From Lentisphaerota bacterium (GTDB taxonomy: Bacteria; Verrucomicrobiota; Lentisphaeria; Oligosphaerales; JABHEG01), in contig JABHEG010000255.1 in assembly GCA_018676675.1 (NCBI GenBank), positions 1 through 64,000 on the forward strand: 64,000 bases of DNA. The letters run 5' to 3'. Of this stretch, positions 51,460 through 61,334 are shown piece after piece. How positions within the stretch are numbered: position 1 is the stretch's first letter; every line of letters begins with the position of its first letter. The notes beneath the pieces are model-generated. The model saw nothing but the letters and a program-made list of their open reading frames with translations, was not told the origin of the DNA and did not search any database. Position numbers and translations under genes: made by a program.

Positions 51460-53016
51460 ATGCTTCGTACTGCCAAAATGCGCTGGGGCAAGATGCACGT
51501 GGTTTGTGTTCTGTACGTCTTGACGCTCGTGAGTCGGGCTGAACCGGCGCTGGACGTGACGGTCACGGTCGATCTCGGACACGACACGGGACAGAATTTC
51601 GGGACGGTTTTCGAGGGGTACGGGGGCACCGACGGGCTGGTGTGCGGTGCGGGGTTCGCATCGGCGTACAATACGTACTTCCGCTCCGAGCGCCTGAAGA
51701 TCAACTTCTTCGTCCGGCCGCAGGACGACCGAGCGGCGTACCAACTCGAGCCCCTACCCCGCGCAGGCGACGACTCCGGCGCTTACCCGCATGACTTGGG
51801 CGACGACGTGTTCATCCACCAGTGGAAGCCAAAGCGCACCTATCGCGTCTGGGATTCTGCCTCGGGACGGTGGCGCGACCTGCCGAACGCGGCATGGCCC
51901 GGAATATCCGCCGCAACCGTGCGCGGCAAGCGACTCGAAGTGCGTGGGAATCACCTGGTGTACAACGGCCAGCAGATCTTCGACTGGGAAACTGCCGGCG
52001 GCTACCGCTACAGCTATTACGGTCAAGGGCACCTGTTCTTTTACCACAAGGTGAAGCCGGTGGACGGGGTGACCGAGACCAAAGAGATCGTCGCTGTCCC
52101 CTGGGACCCGTACGCTCGGGACTTGAAGGTTGACCTGACAAAGGCGAAGGCAGCGGACCTCAAGTGGCACAAAGAGTTCCCGTATGCCTGGGGCCAGCTT
52201 GGCAACGAGGTGCTGAACTGTACGAACTGGGGCGGGCTCTACGCCTTTGACGGACAGACCTGGAAAGTCCTCGTCGAGGCCGACGAGAAGACGAGCTATC
52301 AAGTCTACTCCATGATCAACTACGGTGACAGGCTCATGATGGCCCAGTACCCGACGGGGTTCCTCATCTGCTACGATGGCGCGGCCGTGACGACGCTCAC
52401 CGACTGGCCGCCCGTGCCGAAAGGTGCGTCCACGAGCGCACGCGAAGCGCAGACGACCGCCATCTACCGCGGCGAGCTGTTCGTCGGTGTGTGGCCGTGG
52501 TCCGAGCTCTGGCGGCGGGATCCGGACACACAGGCGTGGGTTCACATGCAGCGCATGTTCACGCACCCGCCCACACATGCGACCCCGGTGCATCCGTACG
52601 AGACGTTGACCAAGGCGGCAAAGCTTGTGTCCAACGATCTGGGCCAGCGCCTCACTGCACTGGTGCCGTACCGTGACGGGTTGATTGTCGGCACCTCTGC
52701 GAAGGGCACGCATCTCCTTCTGCGCTCGGCCGGCATTGAAGACCTGACGCAGCAGCAACTTGATGATTACGGCGCGCTGTGGCATCTCCGCATGCCGGGC
52801 AACCTGGCGTCGGTGATAGCGTGGCGCGACCGCCCCACGACCTTGCGATTCGTGGTCCGGTCCGGGCGCATGAGCATCAGCCAGGACGGCGAGGAACTGG
52901 GAGCAGCCGTTCTTGGCGTGCCGCTGCCCGCGGACTTATCGGAGGGCCAAATCGTCTTGGGGGACGGCGTGTTCGGACCGCTCAGAGGCAAGATCCGCGC
53001 GCCCACGCCGAAGTGA
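51460..53016 (+). CDS. Secreted beta-propeller protein
   Basis: 518 aa, family not recognised. Signal peptide (about 12-27, MHVVCVLYVLTLVSRA). Blade-like repeats in the middle (GGLYAFDGQTWKVLVEADEKTSYQVYSMINYGDRLMMAQYPTGFLICYDGAAVTTLTDWPPVP; ELFVGVWPWSELWRRDPDTQAWVH; LTALVPYRDGLIVGTSAKG), resembling Kelch- or quinoprotein-like propellers, and a C-terminal jelly-roll-like end (RFVVRSGRMSISQDGEELG). AAGGAG precedes the ATG. It stands in a patch of plus-strand genes inside an otherwise minus-strand stretch of giant genes. Role unknown. Confidence 0.7.
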   Translation: MLRTAKMRWGKMHVVCVLYVLTLVSRAEPALDVTVTVDLGHDTGQNFGTVFEGYGGTDGLVCGAGFASAYNTYFRSERLKINFFVRPQDDRAAYQLEPLPRAGDDSGAYPHDLGDDVFIHQWKPKRTYRVWDSASGRWRDLPNAAWPGISAATVRGKRLEVRGNHLVYNGQQIFDWETAGGYRYSYYGQGHLFFYHKVKPVDGVTETKEIVAVPWDPYARDLKVDLTKAKAADLKWHKEFPYAWGQLGNEVLNCTNWGGLYAFDGQTWKVLVEADEKTSYQVYSMINYGDRLMMAQYPTGFLICYDGAAVTTLTDWPPVPKGASTSAREAQTTAIYRGELFVGVWPWSELWRRDPDTQAWVHMQRMFTHPPTHATPVHPYETLTKAAKLVSNDLGQRLTALVPYRDGLIVGTSAKGTHLLLRSAGIEDLTQQQLDDYGALWHLRMPGNLASVIAWRDRPTTLRFVVRSGRMSISQDGEELGAAVLGVPLPADLSEGQIVLGDGVFGPLRGKIRAPTPK

Positions 53017-53145
53017 GTTCGCCCGCATTGGTCTTCCGCAGACCGTTCGGCGATGTGTATGGAGCTCGCATCGGCAATGCTCTCAACAAACTCGCGGGGT
53101 CAGAGTCCAGTCGTCAGCAGCCGGGAGTTGACAGCTAAGGTGACC

Positions 53146-53658
53146 ATGAAATCCCAAAGCACGCGAGAGGAAACAACGGCAAAGCTCTTCTTCTATCCGG
53201 TGCACGGAAACCTGCTTCTGGGAAGCGAGAACCCGTGCCTGCATCCGAGACCAGGGGAACTGGTGCAGGCTCTGACTGAACGGTTTCACATTCGCTGCAT
53301 GATTACGCTGACGCCCCAGTTTGAGGATTTCGATATCACTGGTCTGGCCCAATACCACCGCCCGTTGACGGACGCTGGGGTCCCGTCCCCGGACCAAGTG
53401 CGCCCCATGGTAGAGATCGTGACCACACACATCGAAAGGAGCCAGCCCGTTTGGTGTCACTGCCAGCGGGGGCTGGACCGTACCGGATGCGTTCTGGGGT
53501 GCAGTCTGACGTCTCTGGGGCACTGCCCGGACACGGTGATACAGAAGATCGTCGAGTGCTTCCCCCCAGGCAGGCGGACTCCTGAGCTCCTCCGGCTCTG
53601 GGCCCCGTACGCGGACCTGATACGCAGCTTCTACGTGAGACGCGACGGAGTGGGCTAG
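53146..53658 (+). CDS. Dual-specificity-phosphatase-like protein
   Basis: 170 aa. Contains the tyrosine/dual-specificity phosphatase loop VWCHCQRGLDRTG, with the nucleophile C106 and R112 (C-x5-R), preceded by the YHRPLTDAGVPSPDQVRPMVEIV region in which a general-acid Asp would lie, and followed by a helical end. Bacterial DSPs dephosphorylate proteins or phosphoinositide-like substrates. The ATG at 53146 has only AAGGTG close by; the frame is open 31 codons further but that part is unlike protein. Confidence 0.8.
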   Translation: MKSQSTREETTAKLFFYPVHGNLLLGSENPCLHPRPGELVQALTERFHIRCMITLTPQFEDFDITGLAQYHRPLTDAGVPSPDQVRPMVEIVTTHIERSQPVWCHCQRGLDRTGCVLGCSLTSLGHCPDTVIQKIVECFPPGRRTPELLRLWAPYADLIRSFYVRRDGVG

Positions 53659-53701
53659 CAGAGCACCTGGGTAGACCCAACAAGCGCGCTCGAAGCCTGA
53701 C

Positions 53702-56700
53702 TCACTCCAAGACAAAATCCGCCATGCGTTCGGGGTCATTGATGGCCGGTCCGGGCATGAACGACCACGTCGTCATGGGGTCGCTTGCTCGGTAGCGAAC
53801 GAAATTGCCCGACCACTTCACGCCCTTCTTCGACGTCAGTCCCATGGATGCCAGGGGAACGGCCATCTCAGCGACCCATCCGCCATCACAGGTCCCGGTC
53901 GAGACGCGAACGCCGTCCCAACGGAACTTCTTCCCGGTCGGATGGTGGCTGAACTGGTCGAAGTCTCCCTTGGCATCCGCAATAATCTGCAGGAACGTCT
54001 CGCGATCACCACTCGGGTTCAGCGCAATGTCGACCGCGTCACGCCCCCAGAGCTTCTCCGAGGACACATTCAGGGCGCGAGACGCCTCGTAGCACTTGAA
54101 GGCGATGTACAGCGTGGCATCATCGTGCATGATCCAAGCCTCGGTGTTGGGCTCGGCAATGGCCGACCGCCCCAGAACGTGAAACCCGGTCGCGGCTTTG
54201 GTCGTCTTCCAGGCAGGATCATCCAGCTTGCCGTCGATCACGGGTGGCTCCTTCGCCCGAGCAATCGTGTACACCTTGTTCTTGTACAACCCACCCAGAT
54301 CTTCTCCCGTGACAATCTCTACGCCATCGGCGCTGTCCGCGGCCTTCAACACCTCCACCGTGACGCCACGAGTGGGATAGAGGTTGTGGACGCCGGCACT
54401 GACCCAGCAGCGCCCCGTCCACTCAGCGGGAGCCCAGGTGGCCAGGTCAATTGCGAACGTCGCATCTCGGCTCTGGTGAACGAAATCGCCCAACGAAACG
54501 AAGGCATCGGGCGTGCCCGCTTTCCCCCATTTCGGCGTAGGTGTCTTGCGCTTCGGATTGAGGATCCCCAGGCCAAGGGCAACACGGTGCGTGTAGCCCT
54601 TCCCGGTGTGGTAGTCCACAAACATCCCCGCGTACGTGGTCGTGTACTGGGGCTTGAAGGATTCCCCCCCACGCATGAACGTCCAGGCCTTGTGGATCGT
54701 GTTGGTGACGCATAGCGTCAGGACGCGAGCCCGCTCGAATTCAAGGCCGCTGAAGGCGTACCCGTACCGGGACCGCGGGGCATCGGACATGGCCCCACCG
54801 AAGCGCAAGGATTCCGTATCGACCACGGTTACGTGTCCGTCGTCGTAACCGTCGTGAGAATTGGTCGCGGTCCCAATGACGTGAAGCCCACGGGTCGTGA
54901 CATCGGCCGCCGTCACCACCGGTTTGGGGTAGATCTTGGGCCGGTAAACGGGCGGTAGATCCGGCTCATAACTCCCCGTTATTGCGAACTCCGCACGCCC
55001 TTGGCACAGCTTGCCCGCAACCACGCCACTCACCCGCACAGACCACGTTCCGCTGCGAGCCTGGGGGGGGACCGGTAGCGCGAAGACACTATCGGTCACA
55101 GACACATCTTGCACGGCGACAAGCACGTCGTTGCGCCAAATCGTGACTGACGCGCGCTTCAGAGCCGGAACAACAGCGACCGGCAGCACCTCGCCCGCCT
55201 TGACTGTTCCAGGGCACGTGATCCGGAGCTGCTGGCCTGCCTCGATTTGGTCCTCAAACTCCAACACGCTTGTGGACTCCCCTGCCCTCAACGGCACAAC
55301 GGCCAGGCTCGCCCCGTCCACGTAGAGCCGTCTGACTCCCGCCCCAGCCAGCTGCTTACCCACCGGAGCACAGACAACGGCTTCGGCTCCGCCTTCGGGG
55401 GCCTCTCCCTGAAGATGCAGTCTGCCTCCCCGGAACTCTCCGGACACACTCGCGCCAAGGACGCTCCCGCCCCAGAAATTCGTTCGCAACCCGTTCACAG
55501 AGAAAACCGCCACAGGAGACTGGCTCAGACAGACCATGCGTAACAGGTTCGGCTCACTGGGTATGCTGACCTCAATCCGTTCCCCCGGTTGCTCGATCAC
55601 CCTGACGTCAAGAAGGCGCCCCACCAAGTCCAACCCCCATCCCGTGGTGCGGCTCACATCCCGACGGACACCCTCGGGCAAAGCAAACCAAGCGTCCCGA
55701 ATGTCGCGGTTGCCGAAGATGAAGGCATAGACAGGTTTCTCCGGTTCCAGCCCGAGGCGGCGCGTGTCAGCCGAAACGGTCACCGTCTCGGCACCCTCTC
55801 GATGGTCAATGACCGAGAGAACTGCGGTCGGCCCATGCATCAAGGCGTAGGCCTCAATCTGGGTCCGCGAGTCTACCCGCCAGTCAGGTTCAAGGTCCGC
55901 TTCCTGCCACGTCATGTATCGGGTTTCGTAGGCTGCTTCGATGTAGGGCAGCTTCTTCAACAGATCGGTATACCCAAGCGGCGATGAAGGCGTGAGCCCA
56001 AGCCCGATGCAGTAGTTGCTGAAAAACGGTAATGTCGGCGTACGCCAGTAGAGCGGGATGATGACCTGGTCCGGATCGAACACCTGACGCATCTTGCAGA
56101 CCGACAGGCCGTCGGCCGAGTCGCGCCAAGTGGCCGCGTGCAGCGATCGATCGATCCCCTCATAGAAGCCGACATCCCAGTGCGGTCCCGTCCGGGCATT
56201 GAACCAGACGCCCTTGTCATCACCACAGGTGCGCGCGACCAGACGGATGCGCCGATAGAGCTCCTCCCAATGGGTGTCGTAATCGATGGTCAGGTGCTCC
56301 CAATCTATGAGGTTGGCCCCGCCGCCCCCGCCGTCCAGGTAGAAATAGTCTCCGCCAAAGTCACTCATGACATCCTGGTACTGCCCGATCAGCTCGTCCA
56401 TGCTCTCAGGCACGCTCATCAGCCGCAAGTGGTTCAGGACCATGTTCGAATAGGCGTTAAAGACCTGTCCGTCACGGTCCTTCCAGATGAACCACTCCGG
56501 ATGGTCACGAAAGACCTTGGAACGCGGGTGCACAGCCCACGCCCAGGTGTACACACCATTGACGACCCGAGGAGATGTCGTGTGCATTCGCGTGAACAAC
56601 TCTCTCAGCCAATCCGTGTGAATCCTGGCTCCGGCTCCCGTCTCGACCACATCCTTGCTGAACCACTCCCCCCAAACGCCATGGATGTGCCCCAGATACC

Positions 56701-58753
56701 ACAGGTTCCCGGTTTCAGAAATGCTGAGTCCGCGCGCCACCGGCAGCATGTTGACATCCTGATCAGGATTCATCTCCGGCGGAGTGACTTTGGCAGACGT
56801 CTTCAGACTCCGCTGCCAGACTGGGCGCTCGACAACGTCCCACGCAGCCTTTGTTTCCGGGAGAAACCGCCACATCCGGTAGAAATCGATCTGCCGTCCG
56901 TTGTAGAGCGCAGTCTGAAGCTCGGTCGACTGCTCCTCACCGGGTCTCAAGTGCAGCGTGGTTACACCGACCTCCCAACCGTTGGGAAAGTAGATCGGCG
57001 GGTGGTTCTCTTTCTCGTAGTACCGTGCCGTCAACGGGCGACACCACGTGTCATTGATCTTGTGTCGAAACTGCCCGATCCCCCATCCCAGGTCATAGCG
57101 GTGCAGGATGACAACCTTGGCATTCCGAGCACCCAGGGCCCCGATCTGACGAGGGACGGTGACGTCGTCCGCGAAGAGGCGGGCCCCAAGCCCTCGATCA
57201 CAGCCCATGTAGACGCCCCCACTGCGAAACTCCTCCGTGGCAATTGCCCCCGTGATATGCGTGAGGAACCAATCCGGGGCTTCAGACGTATTCCGGAAGG
57301 CCGTCCGCTTAATCAACCGACGCCCATCGGTGCTCATGGTGTACCGCTTCTCAATCAGGATCCCGGGCAGTTTCGGGTTCGTACAACGAAGGTGAACAAC
57401 ATCGGCGACGCCGAGAGATAACACCTCGGTAGCCCTGTCGCCATACTCATCCGCCTCAGTCCGTCCCGCCCGCGTGACCAGATGATACCGGTCATGCTGG
57501 CGCTCAAGGCACTGGGTCTTCTGTTCCCGATTCCAAAGCCCGGCAACAACGCCGGTTTCGCGGTGGATGGCTACTGCCAGCACAGGCGTGGCAAGGTGGA
57601 CATAATTGGCATCGTTCGCCCCTGTTCCCACGATCGCCGGCAGCACGGGGCCCGTGTCGTACGGTTTGGCCTCTGACACCTCTCGGTCCTTGTCAGTGGG
57701 CAAGCGGCCGTAAAACTCAACTTCAGCCAATTCCACATCCTGGTCGGCTGCCGGGCGGTTCAGGACCAACGTAACATGCCGGGCAACTCCCCGGATTTCC
57801 CCGTCTATCGCGTGTTCGGCATCAGCCCGACGCGAGTCATCGTTCGTCAACATGGCCAACGTCCGCCAGGCCTCGCCATCCCCACTCCCGAGCACCTCCG
57901 CGGTCGAGATATTCAGAGCCGGCGAGGAGATCGCGCGTAAGACGGCCTTGGTCACGAAGTACTCCCGCCCCAGATCAAACCGAATCTCCGGACGGTTGCC
58001 CAGCATGCGCCAAAATGCCTGCTCGGCCCGGACATTCACGTTGCCGTCCAGCAGAATCCTCCCACTCGCATCGCCTCGAGTAGGAGCGTTCAAGTAACGG
58101 TACGTCACCCCGGACAACAGCTCAGATGCTTCCAGGTTTGCCTGCTCCAGGTCCGCAATCACCACATGGGCGTCATTGATCCCGAACGACACACGTCCTC
58201 CGGTAATCGGGAATGGCCCCGAGTCCTCGGCTTCCAGGCACAGCTGGTCGTCGAGGAACACGCGGATCTTGCGCCCCTCAGCTTCATAGCGGAGCGTCAT
58301 CCACTCATTGAGAGGCGTCACCTTCGGACGATTCGCCTTCACCATGCCCTGGAAGGCCTTGTCAAGCTTCCCGTCCATGACCTTCTGCATGTGTAGACTG
58401 CGGAATTTCGGCCGCAAGTAGACCCAGAACCCATCACGTCCTCCCCAGGTGTCTCCATCCCAACGCAGGTAAACCGAAAACCCCGAGTACTTGTCTTCAG
58501 CCCGCAGAAACTTGACCCGCGTGCTGATGCGGACGTCCCGCATCGCCTCCCCGCCCACGTAGTACACGTGCTTGCGGGGCGTGGCATCCACCTCCAGAGC
58601 CCCCCCAGGCACGCGCCGTACCGTGCTCTTGTTGATCTCGTAAACCGGTGTCCAGGCGCTCTGCCAATCCTCCGGGAACGGAGCGCCGAATCCCCAACTC
58701 CCAATCGCCAGGAGAACCGTGATTCCCAGCCGCGTCGTCTGCTTCAACTGCAT
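53702..58753 (-). CDS. Giant secreted glycoside-hydrolase-like protein with discoidin and CBM9 domains
   Basis: 1683 aa. Signal peptide (about 7-25), LamG/CBM-like domain (about 25-210), F5/8 discoidin-like domain (about 222-347, LLDGNVNVRAEQAFWRMLGNRPEIRFDLG), a large central region (about 370-1010) with a probable TIM barrel around FYLDGGGGGANLIDWEHLTIDYDTHW (near 800) and VWFNARTGPHWDVGFYEG, beta domains, and a C-terminal CBM9-like domain (about 1493-1683, PPVIDGKLDDPAWKTTKAATGF..WSFMPGPAINDPERMADFVLE). The barrel recalls clan GH-D/GH36-like glycosidases but I cannot assign the family. GAGGAG precedes the ATG at 58753. Confidence 0.75.
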   Translation of the reverse strand: MQLKQTTRLGITVLLAIGSWGFGAPFPEDWQSAWTPVYEINKSTVRRVPGGALEVDATPRKHVYYVGGEAMRDVRISTRVKFLRAEDKYSGFSVYLRWDGDTWGGRDGFWVYLRPKFRSLHMQKVMDGKLDKAFQGMVKANRPKVTPLNEWMTLRYEAEGRKIRVFLDDQLCLEAEDSGPFPITGGRVSFGINDAHVVIADLEQANLEASELLSGVTYRYLNAPTRGDASGRILLDGNVNVRAEQAFWRMLGNRPEIRFDLGREYFVTKAVLRAISSPALNISTAEVLGSGDGEAWRTLAMLTNDDSRRADAEHAIDGEIRGVARHVTLVLNRPAADQDVELAEVEFYGRLPTDKDREVSEAKPYDTGPVLPAIVGTGANDANYVHLATPVLAVAIHRETGVVAGLWNREQKTQCLERQHDRYHLVTRAGRTEADEYGDRATEVLSLGVADVVHLRCTNPKLPGILIEKRYTMSTDGRRLIKRTAFRNTSEAPDWFLTHITGAIATEEFRSGGVYMGCDRGLGARLFADDVTVPRQIGALGARNAKVVILHRYDLGWGIGQFRHKINDTWCRPLTARYYEKENHPPIYFPNGWEVGVTTLHLRPGEEQSTELQTALYNGRQIDFYRMWRFLPETKAAWDVVERPVWQRSLKTSAKVTPPEMNPDQDVNMLPVARGLSISETGNLWYLGHIHGVWGEWFSKDVVETGAGARIHTDWLRELFTRMHTTSPRVVNGVYTWAWAVHPRSKVFRDHPEWFIWKDRDGQVFNAYSNMVLNHLRLMSVPESMDELIGQYQDVMSDFGGDYFYLDGGGGGANLIDWEHLTIDYDTHWEELYRRIRLVARTCGDDKGVWFNARTGPHWDVGFYEGIDRSLHAATWRDSADGLSVCKMRQVFDPDQVIIPLYWRTPTLPFFSNYCIGLGLTPSSPLGYTDLLKKLPYIEAAYETRYMTWQEADLEPDWRVDSRTQIEAYALMHGPTAVLSVIDHREGAETVTVSADTRRLGLEPEKPVYAFIFGNRDIRDAWFALPEGVRRDVSRTTGWGLDLVGRLLDVRVIEQPGERIEVSIPSEPNLLRMVCLSQSPVAVFSVNGLRTNFWGGSVLGASVSGEFRGGRLHLQGEAPEGGAEAVVCAPVGKQLAGAGVRRLYVDGASLAVVPLRAGESTSVLEFEDQIEAGQQLRITCPGTVKAGEVLPVAVVPALKRASVTIWRNDVLVAVQDVSVTDSVFALPVPPQARSGTWSVRVSGVVAGKLCQGRAEFAITGSYEPDLPPVYRPKIYPKPVVTAADVTTRGLHVIGTATNSHDGYDDGHVTVVDTESLRFGGAMSDAPRSRYGYAFSGLEFERARVLTLCVTNTIHKAWTFMRGGESFKPQYTTTYAGMFVDYHTGKGYTHRVALGLGILNPKRKTPTPKWGKAGTPDAFVSLGDFVHQSRDATFAIDLATWAPAEWTGRCWVSAGVHNLYPTRGVTVEVLKAADSADGVEIVTGEDLGGLYKNKVYTIARAKEPPVIDGKLDDPAWKTTKAATGFHVLGRSAIAEPNTEAWIMHDDATLYIAFKCYEASRALNVSSEKLWGRDAVDIALNPSGDRETFLQIIADAKGDFDQFSHHPTGKKFRWDGVRVSTGTCDGGWVAEMAVPLASMGLTSKKGVKWSGNFVRYRASDPMTTWSFMPGPAINDPERMADFVLE

Positions 58754-59033
58754 GATAACTCCTCGAACATCCCACCAAGCATCTCGAGTCAATAGAGTCG
58801 CGATCCGCTCCGTAAGATAGGTTCACGAGGCCCTGCAGGACAGGCCCGGCAACGCAGTTGTGCTCCACGGCGAAGGGCTGCGATAATTCGAGGAAAGGAA
58901 AGTCGCGCACTGCCGTGTGAACACCGTACAGCGCGTCTTCAGAGTCAAAGCCACACACGAACCGGCGCCTCTTCCGAAGGTCCGGCAGACATCTCAAAGG
59001 GTGGAACTCGCGGTTGTTCGGTTCCTGAACAGG

Positions 59034-59098
59034 GCCGCGACTTCCGGGAGCGGTATCCGGGGGCAGTGCCAAGGAAGACCGCTCCCGTAAGTCGCGGC
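59034..59098. repeat. 21-bp inverted repeat with 23-nt loop
   Basis: Arms 59034-59054 and 59078-59098 pair with one mismatch. The segment GCGGTATCCGG..CCAAGGA.GACCGC spanning the inner arm and loop recurs in similar form at 59150-59185. Confidence 0.8.
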
Positions 59099-59197
59099 TC
59101 TGACGGTCACCCCAGACTGCAATTCGTGCTGAAGCTACACACGAACCCCAGCGGTATCCGGTGGCCAAGGACGACCGCCGTCCTTCAGATCATGATT

Positions 59198-59228
59198 CAA
59201 ATACGCATTTGAAATGTGCGTTTATTTG
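59198..59228. promoter_or_regulatory. AT-rich inverted repeat before the ABC exporter gene
   Basis: CAAATACGCA (59198-59207) and TGCGTTTATTTG (59217-59228) pair with a 2-nt bulge around the core CATTTGAAATG, itself a palindrome. Markedly AT-rich against the surroundings; a regulator site or promoter part is likely, the binder unknown. Confidence 0.4.
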
Positions 59229-59305
59229 CGTTATTGTCGAGCATGCCAATTCCAGCCCGTCACGGGCTTTCCTGCAGCACCACCGACACCGCAAGGTAAC
59301 AACAT

Positions 59306-61237
59306 ATGCGAATGTCCCCCATGGGCGGCCCACCCGCTCACTCTCATGCCCAAGGCCCCGGCAAGCCGAAGTTCAAGGTCGACTTTGCCCGCCTCAAGAA
59401 GCACTTCTGGCCATTTGTCCGGCCCTTTCTCCCCGCTATCACCATCGGCACCATCTGCATTCTGGCGACCTCCGGGATGGCCCAGTGCCGGCCCTTGATC
59501 ACGCGTTTCCTCGTCGATCGTGTTCTGACCCCCGCCATCAAACAGGGCTGGGACCAGACCCAGTATTCAGAAGGACTGCGTCTTCTCACGCTTGTGGTGG
59601 CGGCAATCCTGGGCATCGCCGTGCTCAATGCCCTGCTGTCCTGCCTCCGAACACGGGTCATGCGCCGCGCGGGGGCCAAGATGGTGCTGCTGCTCCGTCT
59701 CCACGTCTACGCCCACCTGCAGAAGCTGTCCCTGGGCTTCTTCGAGAACCGGCGCACGGGCGACACCATGAGCCGGGTTACCGGCGATGTGAACGCCATG
59801 GAACGGCTGGTCACCGGGATGGGTGACCGTCTATCGACCGAGACGCTTAACCTCGTTGTCACCATCGGGATACTCTTCTGGCTCAACGTGAAACTGGCTC
59901 TGTGCGCTCTGGCCCCCGTTCCGCTGATGGCACTGCACATGTTCTTCTTCGGGCGGCGAATCCGGCCGCTCTACCGCCGGATTCGTGACCACGTCGGCGC
60001 CGTCAACGCCCGTATCCAGGACAACCTCTCAGGTATCCGCGTCATCAAGGCCTTCCACACCGAGGCGATCGAGGCATCCCGCTTTGAGAAGGACAACAGC
60101 GAGCTGTTTGAAGCCCAGATGGAAGGCGTTCGCCTCTGGTCCGTCGCGTTCCCCCTAGTCCAGCTCGTGACGAGCATGGGAGCGCTTTTGGTGACTGGTT
60201 ACGGCGCTTACCTGATCCTCCAACCACAACCGGAAGTCACACTCGGAGACCTATTTGCCTTCAATGCCTACGTCATGCACCTCTACCGCCCCATCGGGCA
60301 TCTCTTCCACATGTTCAACGAACTCCTGCAGTCGTTCGCCGCAGGAGAACGCGTGGCCGAAATCCTCGAAACCGAGCCGGATGTCGCGGATATCCCGAAC
60401 GCCACTGCCCTGGGAGAACTCGAGGGTGCCGTGCGCTTTGAGGGCGTCTCGTTCGGCTACGATGACAGCACACTCGTCCTTGACAACATCGACCTCGAGG
60501 CCCACCCCGGACAGACCATCGCCTTAGTCGGACGCAGCGGAGCCGGCAAGACCAGCTTCGTCAATCTCGTCCCGCGATTCTACGATCCCTCAAGCGGACG
60601 CGTACTGATCGATGGGAAGGACATCCGTCAGGTCACACAGGCCTCGCTGCGCGAGCAGATTGCCGTGGTTCTTCAGGATCCCTTCCTCTTCAACGGCACG
60701 GTCGCCGAGAACATCCGCTACGCCCGCCCGGACGCCACGGACGAGCAAATCGCCGCCGCTGCTGAAGCGGCCAACGCAACCGAGTTCATCGATAAGCTTG
60801 ATAAGAGCTACGAGACGGAGATCGGCGAACGTGGCGTGAAGCTGTCCGGGGGCCAGAAGCAGCGTATCTCAATCGCCAGGGCTCTGCTCGCAGACCGACG
60901 CATTCTCATCCTCGATGAAGCGACCAGTATGATTGACACGCACTCGGAGATCCTGATTCAGAAGGCCCTCGCCCGCCTGATGCAGGAACGCACATCGTTC
61001 GTGATCGCCCACCGGCTGTCAACGGTCCACCATGCCGACCTGATCCTGGTCCTGGAAGATGGCCGCATCGCCGAGCGTGGGACGCACGCCGAACTCATGG
61101 ATCAAGACGGAGTTTATGCGGAAATGTACCGAGCCCAGTTCCGAGTCGAAGATCCCTCCCCAAACAAGCCCGGGACGAGGCCGTTCACGAACGGTGGCGG
61201 AGCAGCCCCGCCATCCATCACCGCAGCCTTGGAGTAG
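59306..61237 (+). CDS. ABC exporter, MsbA-like fused permease-ATPase
   Basis: 643 aa. Six-helix exporter domain (about 30-340) and ATPase domain (about 375-610) with Walker A GRSGAGKTS (K415), Q-loop VVLQDPFLF, signature LSGGQKQR (from 513), Walker B ILILDEAT and H-loop IAHRLS. Order and length match MsbA/LmrA-type homodimers that flip lipids or drugs across the inner membrane. A Pro/Gly tail of about 25 residues follows. ATG at 59306 has AAGG 11 nt upstream. Export of lipid A core is the default guess for MsbA-like proteins but is not shown here. Confidence 0.92.
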   Translation: MRMSPMGGPPAHSHAQGPGKPKFKVDFARLKKHFWPFVRPFLPAITIGTICILATSGMAQCRPLITRFLVDRVLTPAIKQGWDQTQYSEGLRLLTLVVAAILGIAVLNALLSCLRTRVMRRAGAKMVLLLRLHVYAHLQKLSLGFFENRRTGDTMSRVTGDVNAMERLVTGMGDRLSTETLNLVVTIGILFWLNVKLALCALAPVPLMALHMFFFGRRIRPLYRRIRDHVGAVNARIQDNLSGIRVIKAFHTEAIEASRFEKDNSELFEAQMEGVRLWSVAFPLVQLVTSMGALLVTGYGAYLILQPQPEVTLGDLFAFNAYVMHLYRPIGHLFHMFNELLQSFAAGERVAEILETEPDVADIPNATALGELEGAVRFEGVSFGYDDSTLVLDNIDLEAHPGQTIALVGRSGAGKTSFVNLVPRFYDPSSGRVLIDGKDIRQVTQASLREQIAVVLQDPFLFNGTVAENIRYARPDATDEQIAAAAEAANATEFIDKLDKSYETEIGERGVKLSGGQKQRISIARALLADRRILILDEATSMIDTHSEILIQKALARLMQERTSFVIAHRLSTVHHADLILVLEDGRIAERGTHAELMDQDGVYAEMYRAQFRVEDPSPNKPGTRPFTNGGGAAPPSITAALE

Positions 61238-61255
61238 CCCCGCTGGCCTTCGCCT

Positions 61256-61305
61256 TGGAGGCCGGTTTTCCCAAACCGGGGAACGGCCGGTCAGGGATGA
61301 CCGGA
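61256..61305. repeat. Single copy of the paired-hairpin element
   Basis: TTGGAGGCCGG followed by stem-loop CCGGTTT-TCCC-AAACCGG (61262-61279), then CCGGTCA-GGGA-TGACCGG (61287-61304). Same two hairpins, same order, as at the 42682 array. It lies between convergent genes. Confidence 0.9.
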
Positions 61306-61334
61306 ACCCCAACAGCGCAGATCCCCCAGTGAGC

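Larger units (their letters stand above)
58754..59305. other. Divergent intergenic region with inverted repeats
   Basis: 552 nt with no supported gene. It contains a 21-bp inverted repeat (59034-59098), a partial second copy of its loop (59150-59185) and an AT-rich imperfect inverted repeat (59198-59228) just before the ABC exporter gene. Confidence 0.6.

Noticed and set aside
56138..57421. 427-codon plus-strand frame inside the giant glycosidase gene
   Set aside because: Antisense shadow in GC-rich DNA; the minus-strand frame has signal peptide and domains.
59161..59826. 221-codon frame at the start of the ABC exporter
   Set aside because: It overlaps the exporter in another frame and its composition is a Pro/Arg/His-rich shadow.
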